In this document: piece by piece, positions 13,092-20,591 of the stretch
Position numbering within the stretch: the stretch's first letter is position 1
Layout: the number at the start of each line of letters is the position of its first letter
Source of the DNA: an uncultured Oscillospiraceae bacterium
GTDB taxonomy: Bacteria; Bacillota; Clostridia; Oscillospirales; Acutalibacteraceae
Assembly (NCBI GenBank): GCA_900539425.1
Contig: UQBX01000028.1
Coordinates: forward strand, 1 to 22,616
DNA: 22,616 nucleotides
Direction: 5' to 3'
Position numbers and translations under genes: made by a program
Notes under the pieces: model-generated
The model's input: the letters and a program-made list of their open reading frames with translations, nothing else
The model's database searches: none
What the model was told of the DNA's origin: nothing

Positions 13092-14263
13092 AAAAAGCTA
13101 CGGTAGAAAAAATCCTTAATAATTATCAGACGCCGCTTTATGTTTTTGACATAAATACGCTTGCTGAAAGAGCACGTTATCTCAGGAGCAGGCTGCCGGA
13201 GGGAGTATCTCTCTGTTACGCAATCAAGGCAAACACTTTTGTTGCCCCGCGCCTCTGTCCTTATATAGAAAAGCTTGAAGTATGTTCTCCGGGCGAGATG
13301 ATGCTTTGCATTGAAAGCGGAGTCGATCTCAGCAAAACAGTTGTGTCGGGCGTCTATAAGACGGATGATTTTATAGAAAGTTTAATTAAAAACGGCACTC
13401 AGGTAAACTGCTTTACCGTTGAATCTTTTACGCAGTATGAACTGCTGACACACCTTGCTCGTAAATATTCACGCAGGATTAAACTGCTGCTCAGGCTTAC
13501 AAGCGGCAATCAGTTCGGCCTTGATGAGAGCGGGGTAAAAGAGATAATAAGCTCTAACGACTCTGATATTGCCGAAATAATAGGAATACAGTATTTTTCG
13601 GGCACTCAGAAAACATCTCTCAAAAGGATAAAGAGAGAGCTTGATTACATAGATGAATTTCTTGCACAGCTTGAAAGTGATTACGGCTTCAGAGCGGAGG
13701 AATTTGAGTACGGTCCGGGTTTCCCCGTGGCGTATTTCAATACGGATAAGTTTGACGAAGATGAATTTTTGGACGGCTTTTCTGAGCTGCTGAGCGGTAT
13801 GAAGAGCAGGGCGAAGATAACGCTTGAGATAGGCAGAAGCCTTGCGGCGTCCTGCGGCAGCTATTTTACCCGTGTGGTGGATATGAAAGAGAGCAAAAAC
13901 CAAAATTACGCAATTGTTGACGGCGGCATGAACCACATCACGTATTACGGTCAGTCTATGGCAATGAAACACCCTTTTCACAGTGTTTATCCCGAGCGTG
14001 ACGGCGGGGAGCCGAAAAACTGGAATATCTGCGGCTCGCTTTGCACCGTGAATGATATTTTAATGAAAAACACTCCGTTTGCAGACCTGAGAAAAGGGGA
14101 CGCTCTTATATTTAAAAACACGGGCGCCTACTGCATGACGGAAGGCATTTCGCTGTTTCTCAGCAGGGATCTTCCGCAGATACTGCTGATTGATGAAAAC
14201 GGCGCCGTAATAAGCGCCAGGGATTTTATTCCCACATACAAACTCAACAAATCAAATAATTAA
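13088..14263 (+). CDS. Fold-type III PLP decarboxylase-like enzyme in the Dlt-like operon
   Basis: A 391-residue PLP enzyme of the diaminopimelate/ornithine decarboxylase (group IV) family. The PLP Lys47 is in CYAIKAN. EVCSPGEM, QFGLDE, YGPGFPV, EIGR (247-250), DGGMNH and GSLCTVND with Cys319 (the active-site Cys from the partner subunit) follow in family order. It is divergent: the HxHIGS segment reads GIQYFSGTQ, so the PLP-stacking His is Phe170, and the last motif is LFLSRDLPQ rather than YNxRPRP. It is therefore unlikely to be ordinary LysA. Such divergent enzymes include BtrK of butirosin synthesis, which decarboxylates glutamate bound to a carrier protein, and the exosortase-associated decarboxylases encoded beside an AMP ligase and carrier. 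Here the gene lies between the adenylation and carrier genes, with a 4-base overlap and AGGAGG, so action on the activated or carrier-bound amino acid is plausible. A racemase-like role is the alternative. Confidence 0.88.
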   Translation: MKKATVEKILNNYQTPLYVFDINTLAERARYLRSRLPEGVSLCYAIKANTFVAPRLCPYIEKLEVCSPGEMMLCIESGVDLSKTVVSGVYKTDDFIESLIKNGTQVNCFTVESFTQYELLTHLARKYSRRIKLLLRLTSGNQFGLDESGVKEIISSNDSDIAEIIGIQYFSGTQKTSLKRIKRELDYIDEFLAQLESDYGFRAEEFEYGPGFPVAYFNTDKFDEDEFLDGFSELLSGMKSRAKITLEIGRSLAASCGSYFTRVVDMKESKNQNYAIVDGGMNHITYYGQSMAMKHPFHSVYPERDGGEPKNWNICGSLCTVNDILMKNTPFADLRKGDALIFKNTGAYCMTEGISLFLSRDLPQILLIDENGAVISARDFIPTYKLNKSNN

Positions 14264-14283
14264 AAAGGAAAGGAATTATTATT

Positions 14284-14511
14284 ATGGAAAGACTTATTGC
14301 TATTTTAGAGGATATTCAGCCGGAGGTTGACTACAACACCTGCACAGATCTTATTGACGGACATTATCTTGATTCGCTTGCTATCATCTCTCTTGTAGCA
14401 GAGATCGAGGATGAGTTTGATATCGTGATCCCCTCAGTGGAGATCATTCCCGAAAACTTTAATTCAGCGCAGCAGCTTATGCTGATGATAAACAGGCTGA
14501 AAGAGGTTTGA
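14284..14511 (+). CDS. DltC-like aminoacyl carrier protein
   Basis: A 75-residue acidic four-helix carrier protein. The phosphopantetheine attachment site is Ser31 in GHYLDSLAIISL, with the usual acidic helix II (VAEIEDEFDIVIP) that docks partner enzymes. It would accept the aminoacyl group from the DltA-like enzyme and present it to the membrane acyltransferase encoded next. The length fits DltC (about 78). ATG at 14284 follows AAGGAAAGGA at slightly long spacing, 20 bases after the PLP enzyme stop. Only one base separates its TGA from the next ATG. It needs a 4'-phosphopantetheinyl transferase encoded elsewhere. Confidence 0.93.
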   Translation: MERLIAILEDIQPEVDYNTCTDLIDGHYLDSLAIISLVAEIEDEFDIVIPSVEIIPENFNSAQQLMLMINRLKEV

Positions 14512-14512
14512 T

Positions 14513-16111
14513 ATGGGTATCAGTTCATACTGCTCGATAGGTTACTGCTTTGCGTTTCTGCCCATAGCCGTTATCCTTTACAGTATAGTGCCTAAAAAAT
14601 TCAGGTGGATTCCTCTTCTTGCCGCCTCTTATGTGTTTTTCTGGCTCATCAGCGGAAAGCTGGTACTGTATCTTCTTTTCACAACCGTGTGTATATATCT
14701 TACGGGAATTTGGCTGTCCTCCGTTAGGGCCGAATGTGAAAGGGTAACGGCGGGTCAGAACGCCTCAGAACGAGCCAAAGCGCAGAAAGCGTGCGCCAGA
14801 AATCAGCAGATAGTGCTGGCGCTTATTATAATAATTCATGTTGCTCTTTTAGCACTGCTTAAATATTCAAAATTTTTTGCGGGCAATATAAACGGCGTTC
14901 TTTCTCTTATGAATATTTCGTTTACGGTGCCCATTCCCAAAATCGCCGCCCCGATAGGAATTTCTTTCTATTCACTTCAGGCTATCTCTTATATATGTGA
15001 TGTTTACAGGGGCAAAATATCGGCGGACAAAAATTTTGCAAGGGTAGCGCTCTTTATGAGCTTTTTCCCGCAGATAATGGAAGGCCCTATATGCCGCTAT
15101 TCCGATACGGCTCAACAGCTTTTCCGAGGTGATGCCGTAAAATATGAAAATCTCACTTCGGGTATGCAGAGAATACTCTACGGCATGATGAAAAAGCTTG
15201 TGATTGCGGACAGGGTAAACGGGCTTGTTACGGAGACTTTTTCAAACCACGCAAACTATAACGGCACAGTTGCCGCAGTGGCGGCGGTAGTTTACACGCT
15301 GCAGCTTTATATGGAATTTTCGGGCACGATGGATATAGTTATCGGCAGCGCCGAAATATTCGGAATAAAAATGCCTGAAAACTTTCGCCAGCCGTTTTTC
15401 TCAAAAACTATTTCGGAATTCTGGCAGAGGTGGCATATCACGCTCGGCACATGGTTTAAGGATTATATCTATTATCCCATATCCATGTCCCGTGCTTCAA
15501 AGAAGCTCACTAAAAAAGCAAGAAAAAAGCTCGGCAATTTCTACGGCCCCATGCTTGTCAGCACCGTTGCGCTGTTTTGCGTATGGTTCTGCAACGGAAT
15601 GTGGCACGGCTCAGGCTGGCGGTATATATTTTTCGGAATGTATCACTTTGCGCTTATCACGTGCGGCAATCTTATAAAGCCGCTTGTGAAAACTATAAAC
15701 GGCAAGCTGGGTATCAATTCATCTGCGCCGCTTTATAAAGGTATGCAGATATTCAGAAGCGCCGTTCTCGTTGCCATAGGCGAAATGTTTTTCAGAGCAA
15801 ACGGCCTGCACGCGGGGCTTGATATGTTCAGACTCATATTCACCGATTTCAAACTTGAAACATTCAAAGACGGAACACTGCTTAATCTCGGTATGGATAT
15901 ACAGGATTACATAATTGTTCTTATCACTGTTGCAATCGTATTTGCAGTCAGCGTTATGAACGAAAAAGGCAAGAGTGTAAGAACGCTCGTTCAGCAGAAA
16001 AATCTGCCGATACGGTGGACTGTATATTTCGCTCTTATCTTTTATATAATCATTTTCGGCGCATACGGCCCCGGCTATGTTCAGCTGGATCCCATTTACG
16101 CTGATTTTTAA
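14513..16111 (+). CDS. MBOAT O-acyltransferase, AlgI type (DltB role)
   Basis: A 532-residue polytopic membrane protein of the MBOAT family. It carries the AlgI-type signatures APIGISFYSLQAISYICDVYRGK, FFPQIMEGPICRYSD, ISEFWQRWHITLGTWFKDYIYYPI and NGMWHGSGWRYIFFGMYH, with the conserved active-site His365 (WHG) and His378. DltB proteins are nearer 400 residues, so both length and motifs place it with AlgI/PatA-like polymer acyltransferases rather than classic DltB. Because it is encoded directly after a carrier protein (1-base gap) it should take the acyl group from that carrier and move it across the membrane onto a surface polymer. The next gene encodes its SGNH partner, a common AlgI-AlgJ/X or DltB-DltD arrangement. 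The acceptor polymer (teichoic acid or exopolysaccharide) cannot be told from sequence. Confidence 0.93.
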   Translation: MGISSYCSIGYCFAFLPIAVILYSIVPKKFRWIPLLAASYVFFWLISGKLVLYLLFTTVCIYLTGIWLSSVRAECERVTAGQNASERAKAQKACARNQQIVLALIIIIHVALLALLKYSKFFAGNINGVLSLMNISFTVPIPKIAAPIGISFYSLQAISYICDVYRGKISADKNFARVALFMSFFPQIMEGPICRYSDTAQQLFRGDAVKYENLTSGMQRILYGMMKKLVIADRVNGLVTETFSNHANYNGTVAAVAAVVYTLQLYMEFSGTMDIVIGSAEIFGIKMPENFRQPFFSKTISEFWQRWHITLGTWFKDYIYYPISMSRASKKLTKKARKKLGNFYGPMLVSTVALFCVWFCNGMWHGSGWRYIFFGMYHFALITCGNLIKPLVKTINGKLGINSSAPLYKGMQIFRSAVLVAIGEMFFRANGLHAGLDMFRLIFTDFKLETFKDGTLLNLGMDIQDYIIVLITVAIVFAVSVMNEKGKSVRTLVQQKNLPIRWTVYFALIFYIIIFGAYGPGYVQLDPIYADF

Positions 16112-16123
16112 GGAGGCGGCAAA

Positions 16124-17074
16124 ATGAAAATTACTTTAAAACAGATCACGGCGTCTGTTGCGTTTGCGATGATATTTGTTGTGCTGCTCCTTATATCTTC
16201 ATACATTTTTATGCCGAAAAACAACCTTGAGGAATTCGGAATGGAAGATGCCACGGCAAACGGTATCCTCGGAGAAAAAAGCGATACCATTGATGTGCTC
16301 GTTCTCGGCGACAGCGAGGCATATTCTTCAATTACCCCCATGCAGATATGGAACGATTACGGCTACACCGTTTATGTGTGCTCCACAAGCGGGCAGTATC
16401 TTTCTCATTCCGAAAGCTTGCTCAAGCAGGCGTTTAAAAAGCAAAAGCCCAAAGTTGTAATACTTGAAACAAACGCTATCTACCGTAAGATGAAGTATGA
16501 AAAATCAATTATGACTGTGGCTGAAAATTATTTTTCCGTAGTTAAGTATCACAACAGATGGAAAGATATAAGCCGCAATGATTTTTTCGGCAGAGTTGAA
16601 TACACGTGGACTGATGATTTCAAGGGCTATCATTACAGCACTAATGTGGCAAAGGCAAATACAGACGGCTATATGAAGCCCTCTGATAAGTCGGAAGAAA
16701 TAATAGACCTCAACAAAAGTTATGTAAAGCTTATGGCGGATTTCTGCAGGCAAAATTCAGCAGAGTTCATTCTTGTGAGCACTCCCAGCACAAAGAACTG
16801 GAACTGCAAAAAGCACAACGGCATACAGAAGCTTGCGGATGAGCTCAATGTGAAATACATAGACCTCAATACGGGCGATACAAAGCTTGATATAGACTGG
16901 AATAAAGACACCAGGGACGCAGGCGATCATCTTAATTATTACGGCGCCGTTAAAGTTACGGATTTTATAGGGCAGTATGTTAAGGAAAATTACGATATGC
17001 CCGATAACCGCAGTAATCCCGAATATGTGAAATGGAACGAATCGCTTGAGCGGTATCTGAAAAAGGTAAAATAA
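16124..17074 (+). CDS. Membrane-anchored SGNH/GDSL-like protein (DltD/AlgJ-like role)
   Basis: A 316-residue protein with one N-terminal membrane segment (about 10-30, VAFAMIFVVLLLISSYIFM), the rest outside the cell. The SGNH block I is VLVLGDSEAYSS with nucleophile Ser64. A further block is VVILETNAIYRK. The C-terminal DAGDHLNYYGA supplies His269 and nearby Asp residues (265, 268). Partners of MBOAT acyltransferases such as DltD, AlgJ and AlgX share this fold and take part in the final transfer to the polymer. It is shorter than DltD (about 390-420) and the similarity is to the fold rather than clear orthology. ATG at 16124 follows AAGGAGGCGG, 12 bases after the MBOAT stop. It is the last gene of the operon, ahead of a shared terminator. 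Confidence 0.9.
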   Translation: MKITLKQITASVAFAMIFVVLLLISSYIFMPKNNLEEFGMEDATANGILGEKSDTIDVLVLGDSEAYSSITPMQIWNDYGYTVYVCSTSGQYLSHSESLLKQAFKKQKPKVVILETNAIYRKMKYEKSIMTVAENYFSVVKYHNRWKDISRNDFFGRVEYTWTDDFKGYHYSTNVAKANTDGYMKPSDKSEEIIDLNKSYVKLMADFCRQNSAEFILVSTPSTKNWNCKKHNGIQKLADELNVKYIDLNTGDTKLDIDWNKDTRDAGDHLNYYGAVKVTDFIGQYVKENYDMPDNRSNPEYVKWNESLERYLKKVK

Positions 17075-17076
17075 TA

Positions 17077-17108
17077 AAAAAACAGCCCTTAAAAAGGGCT
17101 GTTTTCTT
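17077..17108. terminator. Bidirectional terminator between the Dlt-like operon and the XRE gene
   Basis: AACAGCCCTT (17081-17090) and AAGGGCTGTT (17094-17103) form a perfect 10-bp stem with a 3-base loop. An A-run on the left and a T-rich stretch on the right let it serve both the + strand operon and the convergent minus-strand gene. Confidence 0.9.
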
Positions 17109-17567
17109 TTATTTCTTTGATTTTCTGTTTTTCCAAACCTGCGCAAGGATGTCTTTTAACACAAGCATAGCGTTCAGGTCGTTGTATCCGTATTCGTTTT
17201 TCAGGCGTGTGAGCAGCCGGCTGAGTTCATCGGCGTAATAGGCTGTTTTTACCTCGCTCTGGTATTCCGCCAGCACGGGGTATTTTTTGCTCCATGCTTT
17301 TGTCCAGTCTATTTTACTGCTCTTTTCCTCGTCGGTTTTCTCTATTATCTCCTGAATGTTGCTCAGTTCAAAATCAAATTCCGTCAGTTCGTCAAGCGTC
17401 ATTCCGTAAGCCGAGGCAAGTTTTTTAGACTGATATATGTCCGGCACGGTCTCGTCCTGTTCCCATTTAGATACAGTCTGCCTGCTTACGCCAAGCTTTT
17501 CTGCCACTTCTTCCTGCGAAAGGCCGCTTTTCTTTCTTGCGCCCGAAAGGCTGTTTCCCAATGTCAA
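17109..17567 (-). CDS. XRE-family helix-turn-helix regulator
   Basis: A 152-residue protein. Residues about 5-62 form an XRE/Cro-type helix-turn-helix (LSGARKKSGLSQEEVAEKL, GVSRQTVSKWEQDETVPD, LASAYGMTLDELTEF). The C-terminal 90 residues are charged and helical, with no recognised domain, ending in a basic KNRKSKK tail. The start is TTG at 17567, behind a very strong GAGGAGGT. Proteins of this type often repress their own promoter. The imperfect inverted repeat AAGCGG/CCGCTT at 17610-17631 upstream is a candidate operator. It is convergent with the Dlt-like operon, so shared function is not implied. Targets unknown. Confidence 0.9.
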   Translation of the reverse strand: MTLGNSLSGARKKSGLSQEEVAEKLGVSRQTVSKWEQDETVPDIYQSKKLASAYGMTLDELTEFDFELSNIQEIIEKTDEEKSSKIDWTKAWSKKYPVLAEYQSEVKTAYYADELSRLLTRLKNEYGYNDLNAMLVLKDILAQVWKNRKSKK

Positions 17568-17609
17568 AACTTTACCTCCTCTGTTCGTGTGATTACAGTA
17601 TAAACTGAT

Positions 17610-17631
17610 AAGCGGATAAAATCCACCGCTT
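17610..17631. promoter_or_regulatory. Inverted repeat upstream of the XRE regulator gene
   Basis: AAGCGG (17610-17615) and CCGCTT (17626-17631) enclose a smaller GGAT/ATCC pair. On the minus strand the repeat overlaps the -35 zone of a weak promoter whose best -10 is TATACT just downstream. It may be an autoregulatory operator, or a remnant terminator of metH. Low certainty. Confidence 0.3.
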
Positions 17632-17676
17632 TTATTTGCGTTTTCGCCCGAGTTCTTTACATCTGAATAATATAAC

Positions 17677-17703
17677 AGCGCAGACCCTGTTTGAGCCTGC
17701 GCT
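17677..17703. terminator. Hairpin after metH, possible terminator
   Basis: AGCGCAG (17677-17683) pairs with CTGCGCT (17697-17703) around 13 bases. The T-run lies on the + strand side (TTTTTGTTTT). On the minus strand, where metH ends at 17711, the tract is only GTTATATT, so termination of metH here would be weak. Confidence 0.4.
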
Positions 17704-17710
17704 TTTTGTT

Positions 17711-20026
17711 TTAGTTTTTGCCGAAAAATGTCTGCGCTATGCGCACCGTTTCCATTGCGTCCTTGCCGTACCAGTCTGCGTGTATCATGTCGGCGTAAGA
17801 CTGCGTCAGCACTGCGCCGCCTACAACTACTTTTGCGTCTGTATTTTCGTGCAGCAGCTGTATCGTTTTTTCCATTGCGGGCACCGTGGTGGTCATCAGC
17901 GCTGAAAGGCCCACAAGTTTCACGTCGTTTTCCTGCACCGCTCTGAGCACTTCTTCCTCGGGAACGTCTTTGCCCAGGTCGATAACGTCAAAGCCGTAGT
18001 TTGAAAGCAGAACCTTAACGATGTTTTTGCCTATATCGTGGATATCGCCGTGAACGGTTGCTATAACTATCTTATCTCCGTTTTCCTCTTTTTTGCCGCT
18101 GAGTATCATTTTTTCCTTGATGACGTCAAACGCGGCTTTTGCGCTGTCCGCGCTCATAAGAAGCTGCGGCAGGAAAATGCGGTTGTGCTCAAATCCGTCT
18201 CCCACTTCGTCAAGAGCGGGAATGATATATTGATTTATTACATCAAGAGAATCGCTCGTTTTAAGCAGTTCGGCGGCGCATCTTGCGGCGTCCTCCTTAA
18301 TGCCCTTTACTATCGCCGTGTGCAGGGTGGTTTCTCCGCCGACTGCGGCAGTCTGCTCGGGCACGGTAACGCTCTCTATATACTCCGTGCAGTTTTCATC
18401 AAGCCCCTTGAGAGCGTTGAAAGAATAATACGCGTTCATCATGCTCTGAGAATTAGGGTTTATTATTCCCGCAGAAAGTCCGCTCTGCAGAGCAAGAGTG
18501 AAAAACGCTGTATTAACCGCGTCCCTCTTCGGCAGACCGAACGAGATGTTTGAGACGCCGAGCACGGTGTTTATGCCCATTGTGTTGCGTATATAGTCAA
18601 CGGCTTTGAGAGTTTCCTCGCCGTTTGAGGAATCTGTGCTTATCGTCATCGTAAGCGCATCAACTATAAGATCTTTTTTGTCTATGCCGTATTTTGCGGC
18701 GGTATCAACTATCTTTTGGGCAATCTCTATTCTGCCCTGAGCCGTCTGCGGTATGCCGCTCTCATCAAGGCAAAGGCAAACTACAACGCCGCCGTATTTT
18801 TTGGCAAGAGGAAACACCTGTTTCATGTTTTCCTCTTTGCCGTTTACGGAATTTATCATCGGCTTGCCGTTGTATATTCTGAGCGCTCTTTCAAGTGCTT
18901 TTGTGTCAGATGTGTCTATCTGAAGCGGCGCCGGGATAACTCCCTGAAGTCCTTTTACCGCCGTTTCCATCATCTGCACTTCGTCTATCTCGGGCAGACC
19001 CACATTTACGTCAAGAATGTGTGCGCCTGCCTCGGTCTGTTTAAGGCCTTCTTTTATGATATAGTCGATATCATTTCTGCGCAGTGCTTCCTTAAAAAGC
19101 TTTTTGCCTGTGGGATTTATGCGCTCGCCTATTATAACGGGCTTTCTGCCCGTTTCAACCGTTTGGCTGTATGACGAAACCACCGTAAAATTCTTTTTTT
19201 CGGGAATGCTTGCGGAAATGTTTTCACATGCCTCAATCATCTTTTTAATGTGCTCGGGTGTGGTGCCGCAGCAGCCGCCCAGATACGATACACCTATTTC
19301 CGCCGCTTTTTTCATTTGCGCCGCAAAATCATCGGACGAAACATTATAAACCGTGTGTCCGTTCACGCTTTCGGGCAAACCCGCATTCGGCTGAACGATT
19401 ATCGGCAGGCTCGTGTATTTGCGTATTTCCTCTATCAGCGGCAGTGTTTCGGCAGGGCCGAGACCGCAGTTAAAGCCAATAGCGTCAACGCCGAGACCCT
19501 CAAGCATCGCCACCGCTGTTTGAACATCGGCGCCCGTAAGCAGTCTGCCTTTTTCGTCATATATCATCGTAACGAAAACGGGCAGGTCGCAGTTTTCCTT
19601 TGCCGCAAGCACAGCCGCCTTTATCTCATAAGTGTCGCTCATTGTTTCTATGAGCACCACGTCGCTGCCGTCTTTGCCAGCGTTCACCATTTCGGCAAAA
19701 ATATCAATGGCTTCCTCAAAATCAAGCTCTCCCATAGGCTTCAAAAGCTTGCCTGTGGGGCCTATGTCAAGCGCTACCTTTTTGCCCGTGCTTTTTGCAA
19801 GGCGCACGCCCGCTTTAATGACTTCCTCGGGGTTTTCAATTTTAAGCCTGTTGGCGCCGAAAGTGTTTGTTGTTATATATTCGCTTCCCGCCGCCGCATA
19901 CGCACGGTGAACGGAAAGAACTTTTTCGCTGTCCGTAATATTCAGCAGTTCGGGCAGTTCCCCCGCCGCAAGACCCATGCCCTGAAGCATTGTGCCCATA
20001 CTGCCGTCAAAAAATTTAATCTTCAT
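17711..20026 (-). CDS. metH: Cobalamin-dependent methionine synthase lacking the activation domain
   Basis: A 771-residue MetH that transfers a methyl group from methyltetrahydrofolate via cobalamin to homocysteine, giving methionine. Domains in order: a homocysteine/zinc barrel (about 1-285) with zinc ligands Cys187 (GFNCG) and Cys252-Cys253 (GGCCGTTP); a pterin-binding barrel (about 305-555, GERINPTGKK, DVNVGLPEID, GVSNISFGLP); and the B12 cap and Rossmann domains (about 560-771) with the cobalt-ligating His663 in VHGDIHDIGKN. The C-terminal SAM-dependent reactivation domain of long MetH (about 1,200 residues) is absent. The gene just upstream encodes such a domain separately. The start is ATG at 20026 behind GGAGGACAGAG, overlapping the upstream gene by 11 bases; an in-frame extension to 20056 has no comparable site. 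Third gene of the metF operon. Confidence 0.96.
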   Translation of the reverse strand: MKIKFFDGSMGTMLQGMGLAAGELPELLNITDSEKVLSVHRAYAAAGSEYITTNTFGANRLKIENPEEVIKAGVRLAKSTGKKVALDIGPTGKLLKPMGELDFEEAIDIFAEMVNAGKDGSDVVLIETMSDTYEIKAAVLAAKENCDLPVFVTMIYDEKGRLLTGADVQTAVAMLEGLGVDAIGFNCGLGPAETLPLIEEIRKYTSLPIIVQPNAGLPESVNGHTVYNVSSDDFAAQMKKAAEIGVSYLGGCCGTTPEHIKKMIEACENISASIPEKKNFTVVSSYSQTVETGRKPVIIGERINPTGKKLFKEALRRNDIDYIIKEGLKQTEAGAHILDVNVGLPEIDEVQMMETAVKGLQGVIPAPLQIDTSDTKALERALRIYNGKPMINSVNGKEENMKQVFPLAKKYGGVVVCLCLDESGIPQTAQGRIEIAQKIVDTAAKYGIDKKDLIVDALTMTISTDSSNGEETLKAVDYIRNTMGINTVLGVSNISFGLPKRDAVNTAFFTLALQSGLSAGIINPNSQSMMNAYYSFNALKGLDENCTEYIESVTVPEQTAAVGGETTLHTAIVKGIKEDAARCAAELLKTSDSLDVINQYIIPALDEVGDGFEHNRIFLPQLLMSADSAKAAFDVIKEKMILSGKKEENGDKIVIATVHGDIHDIGKNIVKVLLSNYGFDVIDLGKDVPEEEVLRAVQENDVKLVGLSALMTTTVPAMEKTIQLLHENTDAKVVVGGAVLTQSYADMIHADWYGKDAMETVRIAQTFFGKN

Positions 20027-20591
20027 CTCTGTCCTCCGCAGGGTCAAATCCTGCAAATGCCGTAACGGATTTTGTGGGTATCATCTGGCAGGTGCCGCTC
20101 AGCGTTATTCCGCAGCGCTTTGTGATATCCATCATGGCAAAAATCTTTTTCTGCTCTGTTATATCAAGATCAAAATACCCAGGTGAATACCTCTGCCTTG
20201 TTTTTACACCCTCGTTTTTTTCTATCTCGCTCTGAAGGCTGTCGCACACTTCTTCTATTTTGGACGCAAGCGCCGCCTGCATTATAAGCAGCATTGCGCC
20301 GTCCGCCGAATATTTGCGCAGCAGCATATCGCCTTTAACGCCCACCGTTGCCGCAAGCAGGGCAACTTTTGTGCATCCCGCAAGGTTCTGCGCAAGTCTG
20401 CGGCTCTCAAACTCAAAACCGCCCGCTTTTACCGTTGTTTCGGTAACCTCGCAGTCAAACACCCTGTATACGCTTTTCGGCTCGCAAATGTTGTTTATTT
20501 CCGCCATTGCGTCATCTATCATCGCAAGCAGGCGTTCGTCATTCACACTGCTTTTTGTGCGCATATATCTTAAAATCTCTTTTTTATCCAT
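20016..20591 (-). CDS. Stand-alone methionine synthase activation protein
   Basis: A 191-residue protein matching the C-terminal activation (SAM-binding) domain of MetH. The key segment is RQRYSPGYFDLDITEQKKIF, with MDITKRCGITLSGTCQMIPTKSVTAFAGF after it. In long MetH this RxSPGY and KSVS/T motif pair binds S-adenosylmethionine and re-methylates cobalamin that has oxidised to the inactive Co(II) form. Here it would do this in trans for the truncated MetH encoded next. The start ATG at 20591 overlaps the metF stop in an 8-base ATGGATAA, with no good Shine-Dalgarno site, so it depends on translational coupling. Its stop overlaps metH by 11 bases. It likely also needs a flavodoxin-type electron donor encoded elsewhere. 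Confidence 0.92.
   Translation of the reverse strand: MDKKEILRYMRTKSSVNDERLLAMIDDAMAEINNICEPKSVYRVFDCEVTETTVKAGGFEFESRRLAQNLAGCTKVALLAATVGVKGDMLLRKYSADGAMLLIMQAALASKIEEVCDSLQSEIEKNEGVKTRQRYSPGYFDLDITEQKKIFAMMDITKRCGITLSGTCQMIPTKSVTAFAGFDPAEDRDED

Noticed and set aside
13088..14263. Annotation as lysine-pathway diaminopimelate decarboxylase (lysA)
   Set aside because: The HxHIGS and YNxRPRP motifs are altered and the gene is embedded in a carrier-protein operon, so the plain lysA label would mislead, although the family is right.
19250..20065. Long open frame (271 codons) on the + strand opposite metH
   Set aside because: It lies wholly antisense to a clear MetH coding sequence with conserved zinc-site motifs, has no ribosome-binding site and no recognisable protein features.
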